Shown piece after piece: positions 8,761 through 19,539 of a stretch of 64,000 bases of DNA. Every line of letters starts with the position of its first letter. Positions within the stretch are counted from its first letter, which is position 1. Position numbers and translations under genes: made by a program. The notes below the pieces were generated by a model that made no database searches, was not told the DNA's origin, and saw only the letters and a program-made list of their open reading frames with translations. The stretch comes from Natronospira bacteriovora. Its GTDB lineage: Bacteria > Pseudomonadota > Gammaproteobacteria > Natronospirales > Natronospiraceae. The stretch covers positions 17,194 to 81,193 of the forward strand of contig NZ_JAVDDT010000010.1 of the NCBI RefSeq assembly GCF_030848495.1, in the 5' to 3' direction.

Positions 8761-8892
8761 AAATGCGTCTGGAACGTATTTGAACTCGCGCTCTGCGCGA
8801 GGCCCCGACCAACGGGAGGGGTAAGTCTCACGGATGAGACGCATAACGCCAACGATGGTCGCTGCCGGATTCGTGCGTTGGAGGGCGGGCAC

Positions 8893-8925
8893 AAAAAAGC
8901 CCCGATGCCGACGCATCGGGGCTTT
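8893..8925 (-). terminator. Rho-independent terminator after tRNA-Gly
   Basis: A ten-base-pair stem GCCCCGATGC/GCATCGGGGC with a four-base loop, followed on the minus strand by six Ts. It lies eight bases past the tRNA-Gly CCA end. tRNA-Cys and tRNA-Leu lie 400 or more bases further on, so they probably need their own promoter or read-through. Confidence 0.88.
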
Positions 8926-8932
8926 CCTGATC

Positions 8933-9008
8933 TGGAGCGGGAAACCGGATTCGAACCGGCGACCCCAACCTTGGCAAGGTTGTGCTCTACCAGCTGAGCT
9001 ATTCCCGC
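8933..9008 (-). tRNA. tRNA-Gly (GCC)
   Basis: A 76-base tRNA with CCA encoded. The acceptor stem is GCGGGAA/TTCCCGC, the D arm AGCTCAGCTGGTAGAGC, the anticodon loop TTGCCAA with anticodon GCC, and the T loop GTTCGAATC. It lies 86 bases downstream of pgsA on the same strand, the same order as pgsA-glyW in E. coli. Confidence 0.98.
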
Positions 9009-9093
9009 CGAAAGAGGCGCCTATTTTATGGCCCCAGAAAAAACTGTCAAGGGGTCCGGGGCAAATTGTCGAAGACGATAGCGGATTAAAGCC

Positions 9094-9681
9094 TCAGACA
9101 CCGGACTGGCTGTCGTCGTCCACCATTTCTTCACGCATGGTGGGCCAGGCCGCCTTGAGGTAACTGAACATGGACCAGAGCGTGAGAACCGTCGAAACGT
9201 ACAGCAGCAGCAGGCCAAGTGAATAAACCGGGATCCAGCCAATGTCATAGCGCCACAGCAAAAGGAAGATGGCAATCATCTGGGCGGTTGTCTTCACCTT
9301 GCCCATCCAGCTGACGGCGATGCTGGAGCGCGATCCCAGTTCCGACATCCATTCCCGCAGGGCCGAAATGGCGATCTCACGCCCAATGATGACCACGGCC
9401 GGAATCGCCATCAGGGCACTGCCATCGTAATAGACGAGCAGCACCAGGGCAGCCACAACCATGAGCTTGTCGGCCACCGGATCGAGGAAAGCCCCGAAAT
9501 TGGAAAACTGCCCCAGCTTGCGTGCCAGATAGCCGTCGAGCCAGTCGGTGATGGCCGCCAGTGCAAAGATGATGGCACTGGCCGGCGCTGCCCATTTGAA
9601 GGGCAGGAAAAAGAACAGCATGAATACCGGAATCATGGCGATGCGGAAAAGAGTCAGGCTGTTCGGGATGTTCAGTGGCAT
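9094..9681 (-). CDS. pgsA: CDP-diacylglycerol-glycerol-3-phosphate 3-phosphatidyltransferase
   Basis: PgsA makes phosphatidylglycerolphosphate, the committed step to phosphatidylglycerol and cardiolipin, in the inner membrane. The 195-residue protein has the CDP-alcohol phosphotransferase motif with Asp49, Gly50, Ala53, Arg54, Gly63, Asp67 and Asp71 (from DGYLARKLG to FLDPVAD), and four or more membrane helices. The N-terminus [20 protein letters not shown] is typical. It follows uvrC by six bases on the same strand, as in E. coli. Confidence 0.96.
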   Translation of the reverse strand: MPLNIPNSLTLFRIAMIPVFMLFFFLPFKWAAPASAIIFALAAITDWLDGYLARKLGQFSNFGAFLDPVADKLMVVAALVLLVYYDGSALMAIPAVVIIGREIAISALREWMSELGSRSSIAVSWMGKVKTTAQMIAIFLLLWRYDIGWIPVYSLGLLLLYVSTVLTLWSMFSYLKAAWPTMREEMVDDDSQSGV

Positions 9682-9687
9682 CGCTGC

Positions 9688-11514
9688 TTACTCCAGGCGG
9701 AATTCATCATAGATACGCTGGGCCAGGGCCCGGCTGATGCCTTTGACGGCGGCCAGATCCTCCACCCCGGCCTGGCGAATGCCCTGCAAGCCACCAAAGG
9801 CCTTGAGCAATGACTGGCGACGCTTGGGCCCCAGTCCAGCGATGCCCTCGAGCGGCGACTGGCGACGGCTCTTGGCCCGGCGATGGCGATGGCCGGCGAT
9901 GGCAAAGCGGTGTGCTTCGTCCCGGATACGCTGAATCAGGTGCAGGGCCGGAGAATCAGCCGGGAGTATAAGCGGAGCCTTGCGACCCGACAAGAATAGC
10001 TGCTCCTGCCCGGCCCGACGATCCCGTCCCTTGGCCACCCCCAGCAGGGTGACCCCTTCCACCTGCAGTTCCTGGAAGATCGCTTCGGCACGGGAAAGCT
10101 GGCCACGTCCCCCGTCCACGATGAGCAGATCCGGCAACTTGCCCTCGCCTTTCTGCAATCGGGTGTAGCGCCGTTCCAGCGCTTCGCCCATGGCGGCGTA
10201 ATCATCGCCGGCCGTTTCACTGCGAATGTTGAAGCGTCGATAATCATTGCTGGCCGGTACACCATTCTGAAAGACCACGCAGCTGGCCACGGTGGATTCG
10301 CCGCTGGTGTGACTGATGTCAAAGCATTCCATGCGTGCGGGTGGCTCATCCATTCCCAGTGCCTCCGCCAGGGCGTCCAGGGCCTCCCGGGCATGGCGGT
10401 CGGTGGCCATGCGGCTGGCAATGGCCTGGCCGGCATTCTCCGCGGCCATGGTCAGCCAGCGCGCCCGGTCACCGCGAACCCGGTGGCGCAGCACCACCTT
10501 TCGCCCGGCCTGTTCCCGCAGGGTGGCCTCCAGCATGTCGCCGTCCGGCACTTCCACCGCCGTGATGATTTCACGGGGAGGGTCCCGGTCCAGGTAGTAC
10601 TGGGGCAGAAAGGCCGCCAGCACATCCCGTTCATCCTGCTCCAGGGAAACCCGCGGGAAGAAGGTCTTGCTGCCCAGATTGCGCCCGCCCCGGATATAGA
10701 TGATCGCAATACAGAACAGATCACCCTGGTGGGCGGCGGCCAGCACATCGAAGTCACCGTCGTCACCACTGACATACTGTCTGGCCTGGGCCTGACGCAG
10801 TCTTGCCACCTGGTCCCTCAGCTCGGCGGCCTTCTCGAAATCCAGCGCTCCCGAGGCCGCCTCCATGCGATCAATCAGGCGCTGAATCACCTGATCGTTG
10901 CGCCCTTCCAGGAACAGGCTGGCGTTCTCCACGTCGCGGCCGTATTCCTCCGGCGTGATATAGGCAACGCAGGGTGCGGTGCAGCGATTGATCTGGTACT
11001 GAAGGCAGGGCCGCGTGCGATTGCAGAAGAAACTGTCACTGCAGGGGCGCAGGCGGAACAGCTTCTGCAGCTCGTTGATGGTGGCCCGCACGGCGGTGGT
11101 GCTGGGGTAAGGCCCGAAGAAGCGCCCCTTCTCCTTGCGCTGGCCGCGATAGAAGCTCAGACGAGGATATTCGTGACCGCTGATGTGGATATAGGGATAA
11201 CTCTTGTCATCCCGCATCAGCACGTTATAGCGCGGCCGATGGGCCTTGATCAGGTTGTTCTCGAGAATGAGTGCTTCGGTTTCGGTGTGGGTGACCGTCA
11301 CTTCCACCCGATCCACCTGTTGCATCAGTGCCCGGGTCTTGGGGCTGTCGCTGTGCGTGCGGAAATAGCTGGCTACGCGGCGCTTGAGATTGCGGGCCTT
11401 GCCCACGTACAGAATGGTGCCGTCCCCGGCCAGCATGCGATAGACACCGGGGCCGTTGCTGAGGCTTTGCAGGAAGGCCTTGTGGTCGAAACTCGCGCCC
11501 GTGGCCTGGTTCAT
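9688..11514 (-). CDS. uvrC: Excinuclease ABC subunit C
   Basis: UvrC makes the two incisions in nucleotide excision repair. In its 608 residues I see the GIY-YIG nuclease domain at the start (GPGVYRML, then ILYVGKARNLKRRVASYF), the cysteine region around 150-175 (CSDSFFCNRTRPCLQYQINRC), a UVR domain near 205-240, the RNase H-like second nuclease domain (ECFDISHTSGESTVAS), and a helix-hairpin-helix tail (IAGLGPKRRQSLLKAFG). The length is normal. It sits between the uracil glycosylase gene and pgsA. Confidence 0.97.
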   Translation of the reverse strand: MNQATGASFDHKAFLQSLSNGPGVYRMLAGDGTILYVGKARNLKRRVASYFRTHSDSPKTRALMQQVDRVEVTVTHTETEALILENNLIKAHRPRYNVLMRDDKSYPYIHISGHEYPRLSFYRGQRKEKGRFFGPYPSTTAVRATINELQKLFRLRPCSDSFFCNRTRPCLQYQINRCTAPCVAYITPEEYGRDVENASLFLEGRNDQVIQRLIDRMEAASGALDFEKAAELRDQVARLRQAQARQYVSGDDGDFDVLAAAHQGDLFCIAIIYIRGGRNLGSKTFFPRVSLEQDERDVLAAFLPQYYLDRDPPREIITAVEVPDGDMLEATLREQAGRKVVLRHRVRGDRARWLTMAAENAGQAIASRMATDRHAREALDALAEALGMDEPPARMECFDISHTSGESTVASCVVFQNGVPASNDYRRFNIRSETAGDDYAAMGEALERRYTRLQKGEGKLPDLLIVDGGRGQLSRAEAIFQELQVEGVTLLGVAKGRDRRAGQEQLFLSGRKAPLILPADSPALHLIQRIRDEAHRFAIAGHRHRRAKSRRQSPLEGIAGLGPKRRQSLLKAFGGLQGIRQAGVEDLAAVKGISRALAQRIYDEFRLE

Positions 11515-11599
11515 GAGTGGCTTACCGTTTCCTTGCTGTCATTCGTGAGGAATCTTACCGCAGCCGGGCCTCACGGTCTTCCGCATGAAAGTCCGTGAT

Positions 11600-12250
11600 T
11601 CAATCTTGTCCCAGTTCAACCGCTCGGCCGACCACCTGCCGGAACATGTCCGTAGTCAGCCGGCCCGTCTGGGTGTTGTAGCGGGAGCAATGATAGGAAT
11701 CCACCAGAATCAGGCCGTCTTCAAGGGCGTGTTCCGCCGCATGGCCAAAGGGGTGGGCGCTGAGCTTGCAACCCAGTATCCGCAAGACAGAGTCATGGGC
11801 GATCTTGCCGAGGGCCAGCAGCACGCCGGGGCGCGGCAGGTTCTCGATCTCATGGCGAAGATAGGGGGCGCAGCGCTTGACCTCGTCCCCCGTGGGCTTG
11901 TTCTCCGGAGGCAGGCACTTGACCGCGTTGGTGATACGGCAACCCTTCAGACGCAGACCGTCGTCCACCGACTCCGCAACCGGCTGGTTGGCGAGCCCGA
12001 ATTCATGCAGGGTTCGGTAAAGAAGAATACCGGCATAATCACCGGTGAAGGGGCGGCCGGTGGCATTGGCACCGTGCATGCCAGGCGCCAGACCGACGAT
12101 CAGCAGATGGCTGCGTGCCGGGCCGAAAGGCGCCACGGGTGCGGCGTGGTAATCCGGGTAGTCCCTGCGAACCGCAGTCAGGTGCCGGCGCAGCCTCGGG
12201 CAGGCGCGGCAATCCGGCCGGAAGGGCCGGCTGTCACGGGAAGCCGCCAT
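11600..12250 (-). CDS. Family 5 uracil-DNA glycosylase (UDGb type)
   Basis: A 216-residue iron-sulfur uracil-DNA glycosylase that would start base excision at deaminated cytosines or other damaged bases. Visible signs are CRAC at residues 14-17 and Cys112 and Cys127 as [4Fe-4S] ligand candidates, the active-site motif GLAPGMHGANATGRPFTGD at 53-71, and the C-terminal YNTQTGRLT motif. The H-G-A-N segment in place of an acidic or Asn catalytic residue points to family 5 rather than family 4. It lies between uvrY (2 bases) and uvrC (85 bases), so it probably belongs to the repair operon; E. coli has no gene here. Confidence 0.85.
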   Translation of the reverse strand: MAASRDSRPFRPDCRACPRLRRHLTAVRRDYPDYHAAPVAPFGPARSHLLIVGLAPGMHGANATGRPFTGDYAGILLYRTLHEFGLANQPVAESVDDGLRLKGCRITNAVKCLPPENKPTGDEVKRCAPYLRHEIENLPRPGVLLALGKIAHDSVLRILGCKLSAHPFGHAAEHALEDGLILVDSYHCSRYNTQTGRLTTDMFRQVVGRAVELGQD

Positions 12251-12252
12251 GT

Positions 12253-12918
12253 TCAGCCGTTGTCGTTGGCCGAGAGCGGGCTGTCATCCAGCAGCCCGTG
12301 GCGAATGGCAAAGCGTGCCAGACCCACATCGTTTTCCACTTCCAGCTTCTGGAACAGCCGGTGACGATAGGTACTGACGGTCTTGGGGCTGAGAAACAGC
12401 TTGTCGGAAATGGCCTGGACACTGTGACCCTGGATGATCATCAGCATGACCTGAAGTTCGCGCTGGGAGAGTTGATCCAGCGGCGTGCCCTTGCCGCCGG
12501 AAAGCAGGCTGTCCGCCAGCTTTCTGGCCACCTCGGCCGACAGGTAACGTTCGCCGGCATGGACGCGCTTGACCGCGGTGATGATCTCGTCGCCGGAGCA
12601 GTCCTTGGTGAGATAGCCCTGTGCCCCGGCTTCAAGCAGGCGGGAGGGGTAAGGGTCCGTCGCATGAACGGAGACCACGATCACCTTGACGTCGGGGGCG
12701 GCCGTGGCGATCTTGCGGGTCGCCTCCATCCCGCCAATGCCGGGCATGTTGACGTCCATGAGGATGACATCCGGCTGTTCCTTGCGGGCCAGTTCCACGG
12801 CTTCCTCGCCGGATGAGGCTTCGGCCAGCACTTCGATGCCGGCTGCCTCGTCAAGAATATGCCGGATGCCCGTCCGCACCAGAGCGTGGTCATCGACCAG
12901 CAGCACTCGGATTGCCAT
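12253..12918 (-). CDS. uvrY: Response regulator UvrY/GacA
   Basis: A two-component regulator of 221 residues. The receiver domain begins IRVLLVDDHALVRTGI with the phospho-acceptor Asp in VILMDVNMPGIGG near residue 55 and the conserved Lys in YLTKD near 105. A LuxR-type DNA-binding domain fills the C-terminus (LSQRELQVMLMI, LFLSPKTVSTYRHRLFQKL). I start it at MAIRVL behind GGGGGAATA; the open frame upstream is spurious. GacA/UvrY usually responds to BarA/GacS and drives CsrB/RsmY-type RNAs; neither partner is in the window. Its place upstream of uvrC-pgsA supports the identity. Confidence 0.92.
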   Translation of the reverse strand: MAIRVLLVDDHALVRTGIRHILDEAAGIEVLAEASSGEEAVELARKEQPDVILMDVNMPGIGGMEATRKIATAAPDVKVIVVSVHATDPYPSRLLEAGAQGYLTKDCSGDEIITAVKRVHAGERYLSAEVARKLADSLLSGGKGTPLDQLSQRELQVMLMIIQGHSVQAISDKLFLSPKTVSTYRHRLFQKLEVENDVGLARFAIRHGLLDDSPLSANDNG

Positions 12919-13012
12919 TATTCCCCCTGTTTTCAGTATCCGCTTGCGTCGTTCGGCAATCCCTGCCACTCGGATATGACGCCCTCCCTGCGTCAATCGG
13001 CGTGATCGCGGG

Positions 13013-14341
<1,329 letters not shown>

Positions 14342-14476
14342 GGGGCTCCTCACGCTTGAGGTGACGCCGGGCGCGGGAGATACCGGGGCGCTCGGTCAGC
14401 GAGGTTCCAACATGGCGATATTACCACAAGGCCGCCAATACCGGGCCCCGAGGGGCATTGACGGCCGCAACAGGGA

Positions 14477-14517
14477 AACCGCGTCACCCTTCCCCCTTCG
14501 ACCGGGATGACGCGGTT
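14477..14517 (-). terminator. Hairpin after aceA, weak terminator or attenuator
   Basis: An inverted repeat AACCGCGTCA/TGACGCGGTT, extendable inward, lies 28 bases past the aceA stop on the minus strand. Only a short T-rich tail follows (TTTCCC), so it may not stop transcription fully. It could instead protect the aceBA mRNA end. Confidence 0.45.
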
Positions 14518-14544
14518 CCCGCACCTGGCTCAGCGCGCTTGCCG

Positions 14545-15852
14545 TCAGGAAGCCGCCTTGCGGCCGCCCTTGCCGTCGAACTGTTCGGCCTCGGTCGAGC
14601 CCTGCAGGGCAGTCAGCGACGACTGGCCGCCGCTGATGACCTGACTCAGGGCATCGAAATAGCCGGTACCCACCTCGCGCTGATGACGGGTGGCCGTGTA
14701 GCCATCCGCCTCCGCCGCGAACTCGGCCTCCTGCAGTTCCACATAGGCGGACATTTGGCGTTCGCGATAGCCCTTGGCCAGCTGGAACATGCTGTGGCTC
14801 AGGGCATGGAAGCCGGCCAGGGTGATGAACTGGAACTTGTAGCCCATCGCCGCCAGCTCTTTTTGAAAGCGGGCAATGGTTACATCGTCCAGATGCTTGC
14901 GCCAGTTGAAGGACGGCGAGCAGTTGTAGGCCAGCATCTTGCCGGGGTATTCCCGGTGAATGGCCTCGGCGAAGCGCCGGGCTTCGTCCAGATCCGGGTG
15001 GGCCGTTTCGCACCACAGAAGATCGGCATAAGGGGCATAGGCCAGGCCGCGGGCAATGGCCTGATCCAGTCCGGCGCGAACCTCATGGAAGCCTTCCAGG
15101 GTACGTTCGCCGGTACAGAAGGGTTTGTCGCGTTCATCCAGGTCGGATGTCAGCAGGCCAGCGGCGTTGGCGTCCGTGCGCGCCACAATCAGGGTGGGCA
15201 CGTCCATGGTATCGGCGGCGAGACGGGCGGCCACCAGTTTCTGCACGGCCTCCTGTGTCGGGACCAGCACCTTGCCGCCCATGTGGCCGCATTTCTTGGC
15301 GGACGCCAACTGATCTTCAAAGTGCACACCGGCCGCCCCGGCCTCGATCATGTGCTTCATCAATTCATAGGCGTTGAGTACGCCACCGAAGCCGGCTTCC
15401 GCGTCGGCCACAATCGGGGCGTAGACTTCCTGATCGTTCACGCCTTCCATGGCATTGATCTGATCCAGCCGCCCGAGGGCACTGTTGATGCGTCGTACCA
15501 GGTTGGGCACGCTGTCCACCGGGTAAAGTGACTGATCCGGGTACATCTGCCCCGCTGTATTGGCGTCGGCCGCCACCTGCCAGCCGGAGCAGTAAATGGC
15601 CTTGAGCCCTGCCTTGACCTGCTGCATGGCCTGATTGCCGGTCTGGGCGCCGAGCGCGTTGACGAAATCTTCCTCCTTGAGCAGTTTCCAGAGGCGTTCC
15701 GCGCCGCGTCTTGCCAGGGTGTGCTCGATACTGACGGTGCCCCGCAGGCGCACCACATCTGCACCGCTGTAGTCCCGGCTGACGCCCTGCCAGCGCGGGT
15801 TCTCCTTCCAGTCTCGTTCCAGGCTGACGGCATCTCGGTTTTCAAGACTCAT
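14545..15852 (-). CDS. aceA: Isocitrate lyase
   Basis: It splits isocitrate into succinate and glyoxylate, the first step of the glyoxylate shunt. The 435-residue protein is the short E. coli type. The catalytic loop [12 protein letters not shown] places the active Cys at 188, and [16 protein letters not shown] and YNCSPSFNW are typical. It lies four bases downstream of aceB, so aceBA is one operon, with icd next on the same strand. This arrangement implies growth on acetate or fatty acids. Confidence 0.97.
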   Translation of the reverse strand: MSLENRDAVSLERDWKENPRWQGVSRDYSGADVVRLRGTVSIEHTLARRGAERLWKLLKEEDFVNALGAQTGNQAMQQVKAGLKAIYCSGWQVAADANTAGQMYPDQSLYPVDSVPNLVRRINSALGRLDQINAMEGVNDQEVYAPIVADAEAGFGGVLNAYELMKHMIEAGAAGVHFEDQLASAKKCGHMGGKVLVPTQEAVQKLVAARLAADTMDVPTLIVARTDANAAGLLTSDLDERDKPFCTGERTLEGFHEVRAGLDQAIARGLAYAPYADLLWCETAHPDLDEARRFAEAIHREYPGKMLAYNCSPSFNWRKHLDDVTIARFQKELAAMGYKFQFITLAGFHALSHSMFQLAKGYRERQMSAYVELQEAEFAAEADGYTATRHQREVGTGYFDALSQVISGGQSSLTALQGSTEAEQFDGKGGRKAAS

Positions 15853-15856
15853 GGCA

Positions 15857-17467
15857 TTACCCTCTTGCGATCACGCGTTCATAGGCTTTCAGGGTGAGAA
15901 AGTCGGCAAAGTCTTCATCGAGGCACAGCTCGGTGAACAGTGCCGTGGCTTCCTCAAGGCATCCGGCCGGTAGACCGGACCGCTCCGCCTCACGGCGAAG
16001 ATCGGGGCCGATTTCGTCCAGCACCGTGCGGACGAAATCGGCGGTGATGCGCTCTCCGTCGGTGGTGGTGGCGCCGTGGTGAATCCACTGCCACAACTGG
16101 GCGCGGGCAATCTCGGCGGTGGCCGCGTCTTCCATCAGATGGTTGATGGGCACGCAGCCCCGCCCGGCCAGCCAGGCCGCGATGTACTGGACGCCCACCG
16201 CGATGTTGTCGCGCAGCCCTTCTTCCGTGATGCGCCCTTCCGGGTGCTCCAGCAGCCGGGCTTGATCCACCTGCAGGTCCGGCAAAAGACGATCAAGCTG
16301 ATTCGGCCCATCCAGGGCACGATCAAAGATCGCCATGGCGGTTTCGATCAGGCCGGGATGGGCGACCCAGGTGCCGTCATGCCCATCGGCGGCTTCCCGT
16401 TCCTTGTCGGCACGCACCTTGTCCAGGGCGGCCGCATGGCGATCCGGGTCGCCGCGTACCGGAATCTGGGCAGCCATGCCGCCCATGGCCAATGCGCCGC
16501 GCCGGTGGCAGGTATCGATCAGCAGTCGGGAATAGCTGCGCAGGAAAGGCTGGGTCATGCCGATACTGTGGCGATCCGGCAGAACTCGCTGCGGATCGGC
16601 ATGAAAGACCTTGGCGTAACTGAAGATGTAGTCCCAGCGGCCACAGTTGAGCGCGACAATATGATGTCGCATGGCATGCAGGATCTCGTGCATCTGAAAG
16701 ACCGCCGGCAGGGTTTCGATCAGCACGGTGGCCTTGATGGTGCCATTGGCAAAGCCGAAGCGCTCTTCCGCAAATCGAAAGACATCGGCCCACATGCGGG
16801 CCTCGTCGTGATGCTCCAGTTTGGGCAGGTAATAATACGGCCCACGGCCCTGCTCATGCAGGGCGTGGGCGTTGTGGAAGAAATGCAGGGCAAAATCCAG
16901 CAATGCGCCGGGTATCGCCCGGCCATCCAGGGTAATGTGTGCTTCGGGGAGGTGCAGCCCGCGCACGCGGACAATCAGCAACGCTGGATCATCCTTCAGG
17001 CGGTAGGTCTTGCCGCTGTCGTCACTGAAGTCAATCTGACCACGGGTCGCGTCCAGGATGTTGCGCTGTCCCTGGATGAGGTTTTCCCAGGTCGGTGTAC
17101 TGGCATCCTCGAAATCCGCCATGAACACCCGAGCCCCCGAATTGAGGCCATTGATGATCATTTTCCGGTCCACCGGGCCGGTGATCTCCACCCGCCGATC
17201 CCGCAGGGCCGGCGGAATCGGCGCCACCCGCCAGTCCCCTTCTCGAATCGACCGGGTGTCGGGCAGGAAATCCGGGCGCTCGCCCCGGTCGAAACGACGC
17301 TGACGCTCCTGGCGCCTGGCCAGCAAGGATTCAATGCGCGGGCCAAAGCGGTCGACCAGCGCTTCCAGAAAGGCCAGGGATTCTTCCGACAGGATGTGCT
17401 CACAGCCCCGGGGCGCTGAACGCATCAGTTTCAGTCTTGCTTCGCTTGTCGCGGCGGCTTCGGACAT
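15857..17467 (-). CDS. aceB: Malate synthase A
   Basis: It condenses glyoxylate with acetyl-CoA to malate. The 536-residue protein is the A form (AceB) rather than the larger GlcB. It carries the signature [17 protein letters not shown], the Arg/Glu active region [32 protein letters not shown], and the C-terminal [20 protein letters not shown] segment (here [20 protein letters not shown]) holding the catalytic Asp. It is transcribed divergently from a LysR-type regulator across a short AT-rich gap. Confidence 0.97.
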   Translation of the reverse strand: MSEAAATSEARLKLMRSAPRGCEHILSEESLAFLEALVDRFGPRIESLLARRQERQRRFDRGERPDFLPDTRSIREGDWRVAPIPPALRDRRVEITGPVDRKMIINGLNSGARVFMADFEDASTPTWENLIQGQRNILDATRGQIDFSDDSGKTYRLKDDPALLIVRVRGLHLPEAHITLDGRAIPGALLDFALHFFHNAHALHEQGRGPYYYLPKLEHHDEARMWADVFRFAEERFGFANGTIKATVLIETLPAVFQMHEILHAMRHHIVALNCGRWDYIFSYAKVFHADPQRVLPDRHSIGMTQPFLRSYSRLLIDTCHRRGALAMGGMAAQIPVRGDPDRHAAALDKVRADKEREAADGHDGTWVAHPGLIETAMAIFDRALDGPNQLDRLLPDLQVDQARLLEHPEGRITEEGLRDNIAVGVQYIAAWLAGRGCVPINHLMEDAATAEIARAQLWQWIHHGATTTDGERITADFVRTVLDEIGPDLRREAERSGLPAGCLEEATALFTELCLDEDFADFLTLKAYERVIARG

Positions 17468-17512
17468 GGTGCAGGCCTCTTTCGGAACGACTTGCCAGCG
17501 ACATTAAAACGG

Positions 17513-17567
17513 TTGTTTAATATCGAACAATGCAATTTCCATAATTTGAAATATCAGTAAATCTGAT
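17513..17567. promoter_or_regulatory. Divergent aceB/LysR control region with three inverted repeats
   Basis: The gap between aceB and the LysR gene is AT-rich against a GC-rich background. It holds three adjacent inverted repeats: TTGTT-N8-AACAA at 17513-17530, ATTTC-N8-GAAAT at 17535-17552, and ATCAG-N5-CTGAT at 17553-17567. LysR-type boxes are typically T-N11-A within such symmetric arms, so these are candidate binding sites for the adjacent regulator. Confidence 0.55.
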
Positions 17568-17581
17568 AATGGAGGCAGCTC

Positions 17582-18526
17582 GTGGCCCGCAGCGGACGTC
17601 AGAATCGTCTCACCCAGCTTCGCGGTTTCTGTGTAACGGCACAGACCGGCAGCATCAGCGCCGCGGCGGAACGCCTGGACTTGAGCCAGCCGTCGGTTTC
17701 CATGCAGATCCAGGCCCTGGAGCGGGATTTTGGCGTGATGCTGTTCGAACGCCGTGGCCCGCGCATCAAGCTGACCCCGGAAGGCGAGAATCTGCTGGAG
17801 ATCGCCCTGCCCATCGTGGAGGGCATGGACACCCTGCCCGAGACCTTTGCCGCCCGCTGCGGCAACCCGGCCCACGGGGATCTGGACATCGCCGCAGGCG
17901 AATCCACCCTGCTCTACCTGCTGCCGCCCTTTGTCGAGCAATTTGCCCGCGAGTACCCGGCGGTTCAGTTCCGCCTCCACAACGTGACCGGCCGGGACGG
18001 CCTGAGCATGCTGCGCGCCGACGAGGCGGATTTCGCGGTGGGATCCATGATCGATGTTCCCGATGACATCAGCTACCGACCTGTATTTCGCTACCAGCCC
18101 ATGCTGATCACGGCGCCTGAGCACCCTTTGGCCCGGCAGTCGGAAGTCACCCTGGAAGACATCAGCCGGCACGGCCTGATTCTCCCGCCACGGCATTTGA
18201 GTACCTGGCGCATGGTCAAGTCGGTCTTCGATCAGCACGAGCTGGAATATCAGGTACGGCTGGAGGCCGGTGGTTGGGAAGTGATCAAGAAATACGTTGA
18301 AATGAATCTCGGCATCTCCATCGTCACCAACATCTGCCTGGATGGCAGCGAGAAACTGCATGCGCGCCCCATGGGCGACTATTTCCGGGATCGCAGCTAT
18401 GGTGTGGTAACGCGACGGGGGAAGTTTCTCTCCCCGCAGGCCAAGGCATTCATCCGCCTGATGGACGATGACTTCTTCCATGGCAGCACCCGTGCGGAAC
18501 GTGTCACACAGGAGCCGACAAGGTGA
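17582..18526 (+). CDS. LysR-family transcriptional regulator, divergent from aceBA
   Basis: A 314-residue LysR regulator with a GTG start behind TGGAGG. The N-terminal winged helix (TGSISAAAERLDLSQPSVSMQIQALERDFGVMLFERR) is clear. The effector domain follows from about residue 95, with the segment DLDIAAGESTLLYLLPPFVEQF resembling CysB/CbbR-type regulators. Its position facing aceB suggests it controls the glyoxylate shunt, as is common for LysR genes, but the effector is unknown. Its stop overlaps the start of the next gene (GTGA). Confidence 0.85.
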   Translation: MARSGRQNRLTQLRGFCVTAQTGSISAAAERLDLSQPSVSMQIQALERDFGVMLFERRGPRIKLTPEGENLLEIALPIVEGMDTLPETFAARCGNPAHGDLDIAAGESTLLYLLPPFVEQFAREYPAVQFRLHNVTGRDGLSMLRADEADFAVGSMIDVPDDISYRPVFRYQPMLITAPEHPLARQSEVTLEDISRHGLILPPRHLSTWRMVKSVFDQHELEYQVRLEAGGWEVIKKYVEMNLGISIVTNICLDGSEKLHARPMGDYFRDRSYGVVTRRGKFLSPQAKAFIRLMDDDFFHGSTRAERVTQEPTR

Positions 18527-19491
18527 ATAGAGACGTCAGGATTGGACTGGCACTGGGAAGCGGTTCGGCCCGCGGCTGGGCCCACATCGGGGTTCTGAGA
18601 GCGCTTGAGGAGCTGGGAATCCAGGTCGACGTGGTGGCCGGCAGCAGCATCGGTGCCCTGGTGGGCGCCGCTTATCGTACCGGAAGCCTGGACGAGCTGG
18701 AGGAATGGGTCACGGCTCTGGATCGGATGGATATCTTTCGTCTGCTGGATGCCCGGCTTCGAGGCGGCGGTTTCATGCGCGGCGACAAGCTCATGCGCGC
18801 CATCGAGCGGCGGGTGGGGGATCATCAGATCGAGTCACTGGACAAGGCTTTCGGTGCCGTGGCCACGGACCTCAACTCGGGACGGGAGATATGGTTGCGC
18901 AAGGGATCGATTCTGGAGGCGGTGCGCGCCTCCATTGCCCTGCCCGGCCTGTTCTCACCGGTTCAGCGTGGTGAGCGCTGGCTGCTGGATGGCGGCCTCG
19001 TCAATCCGGTTCCTGTCTCCCTGTGCCGGGCCATGGGTGCGGATGTGATCATTGCGGTGAATCTGAACGGCGACATCGTCGGGCGAAATTTCGACAACCG
19101 CCCTCAAGCGACAGGTGACAAGGTGTCCGAAACGCAGACCGAGGATGGTGATGATTCCGAAGACCGTCATCATGAAGCGCATTTGTTCAAGCGCCTGGCG
19201 AGCACCCTGCGCAGTGGCCTCAGCGTGCGTCTGGATCAGCTCATTGCGTCCGCCACGCGACGGGGTGACGATGGCGGGCCCGGCCTGTTCGACGTCATGG
19301 CCGGGTCCATCAATGTGGTTCAGGATCGCATCACCCGCAGCCGCATGGCGGGTGATCCGCCGGATGTGCTGATTGCCCCGCGATTGGCCCATATCCGGCT
19401 GATGGAATTCGACCGGGCCGAGGAAGCCATACGCGGTGGCCGGAAGGCGGTCGAGCGGGTTCGGGAAGAACTGGAAGTACTCCGGCCATAG
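18523..19491 (+). CDS. Patatin-like phospholipase, RssA type
   Basis: A cytosolic or membrane-associated patatin lipase of 322 residues without a signal peptide. The oxyanion loop is LGSGSARGWAHIGVL, the nucleophile lies in GSSIG (Ser42), and the catalytic Asp in LLDGGLVNPVP. After the patatin domain comes a charged linker (ETQTEDGDDSEDRHHE) and a helical C-terminus. The GTG start overlaps the LysR gene stop and has AGGAG upstream, so the two are coupled. The substrate is unknown; families of this type include E. coli RssA. Confidence 0.85.
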   Translation: MNRDVRIGLALGSGSARGWAHIGVLRALEELGIQVDVVAGSSIGALVGAAYRTGSLDELEEWVTALDRMDIFRLLDARLRGGGFMRGDKLMRAIERRVGDHQIESLDKAFGAVATDLNSGREIWLRKGSILEAVRASIALPGLFSPVQRGERWLLDGGLVNPVPVSLCRAMGADVIIAVNLNGDIVGRNFDNRPQATGDKVSETQTEDGDDSEDRHHEAHLFKRLASTLRSGLSVRLDQLIASATRRGDDGGPGLFDVMAGSINVVQDRITRSRMAGDPPDVLIAPRLAHIRLMEFDRAEEAIRGGRKAVERVREELEVLRP

Positions 19492-19539
19492 GCGCGGTCG
19501 GGCGATGGCCGGTCTTGCCTTCCCCGCCTCGCGGCAGGC

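Noticed and set aside
8523..8894. Frames encoding YDYDYD and SRSRSR runs
   Set aside because: They are translations of the hexamer arrays, with no ribosome site and no conserved flank.
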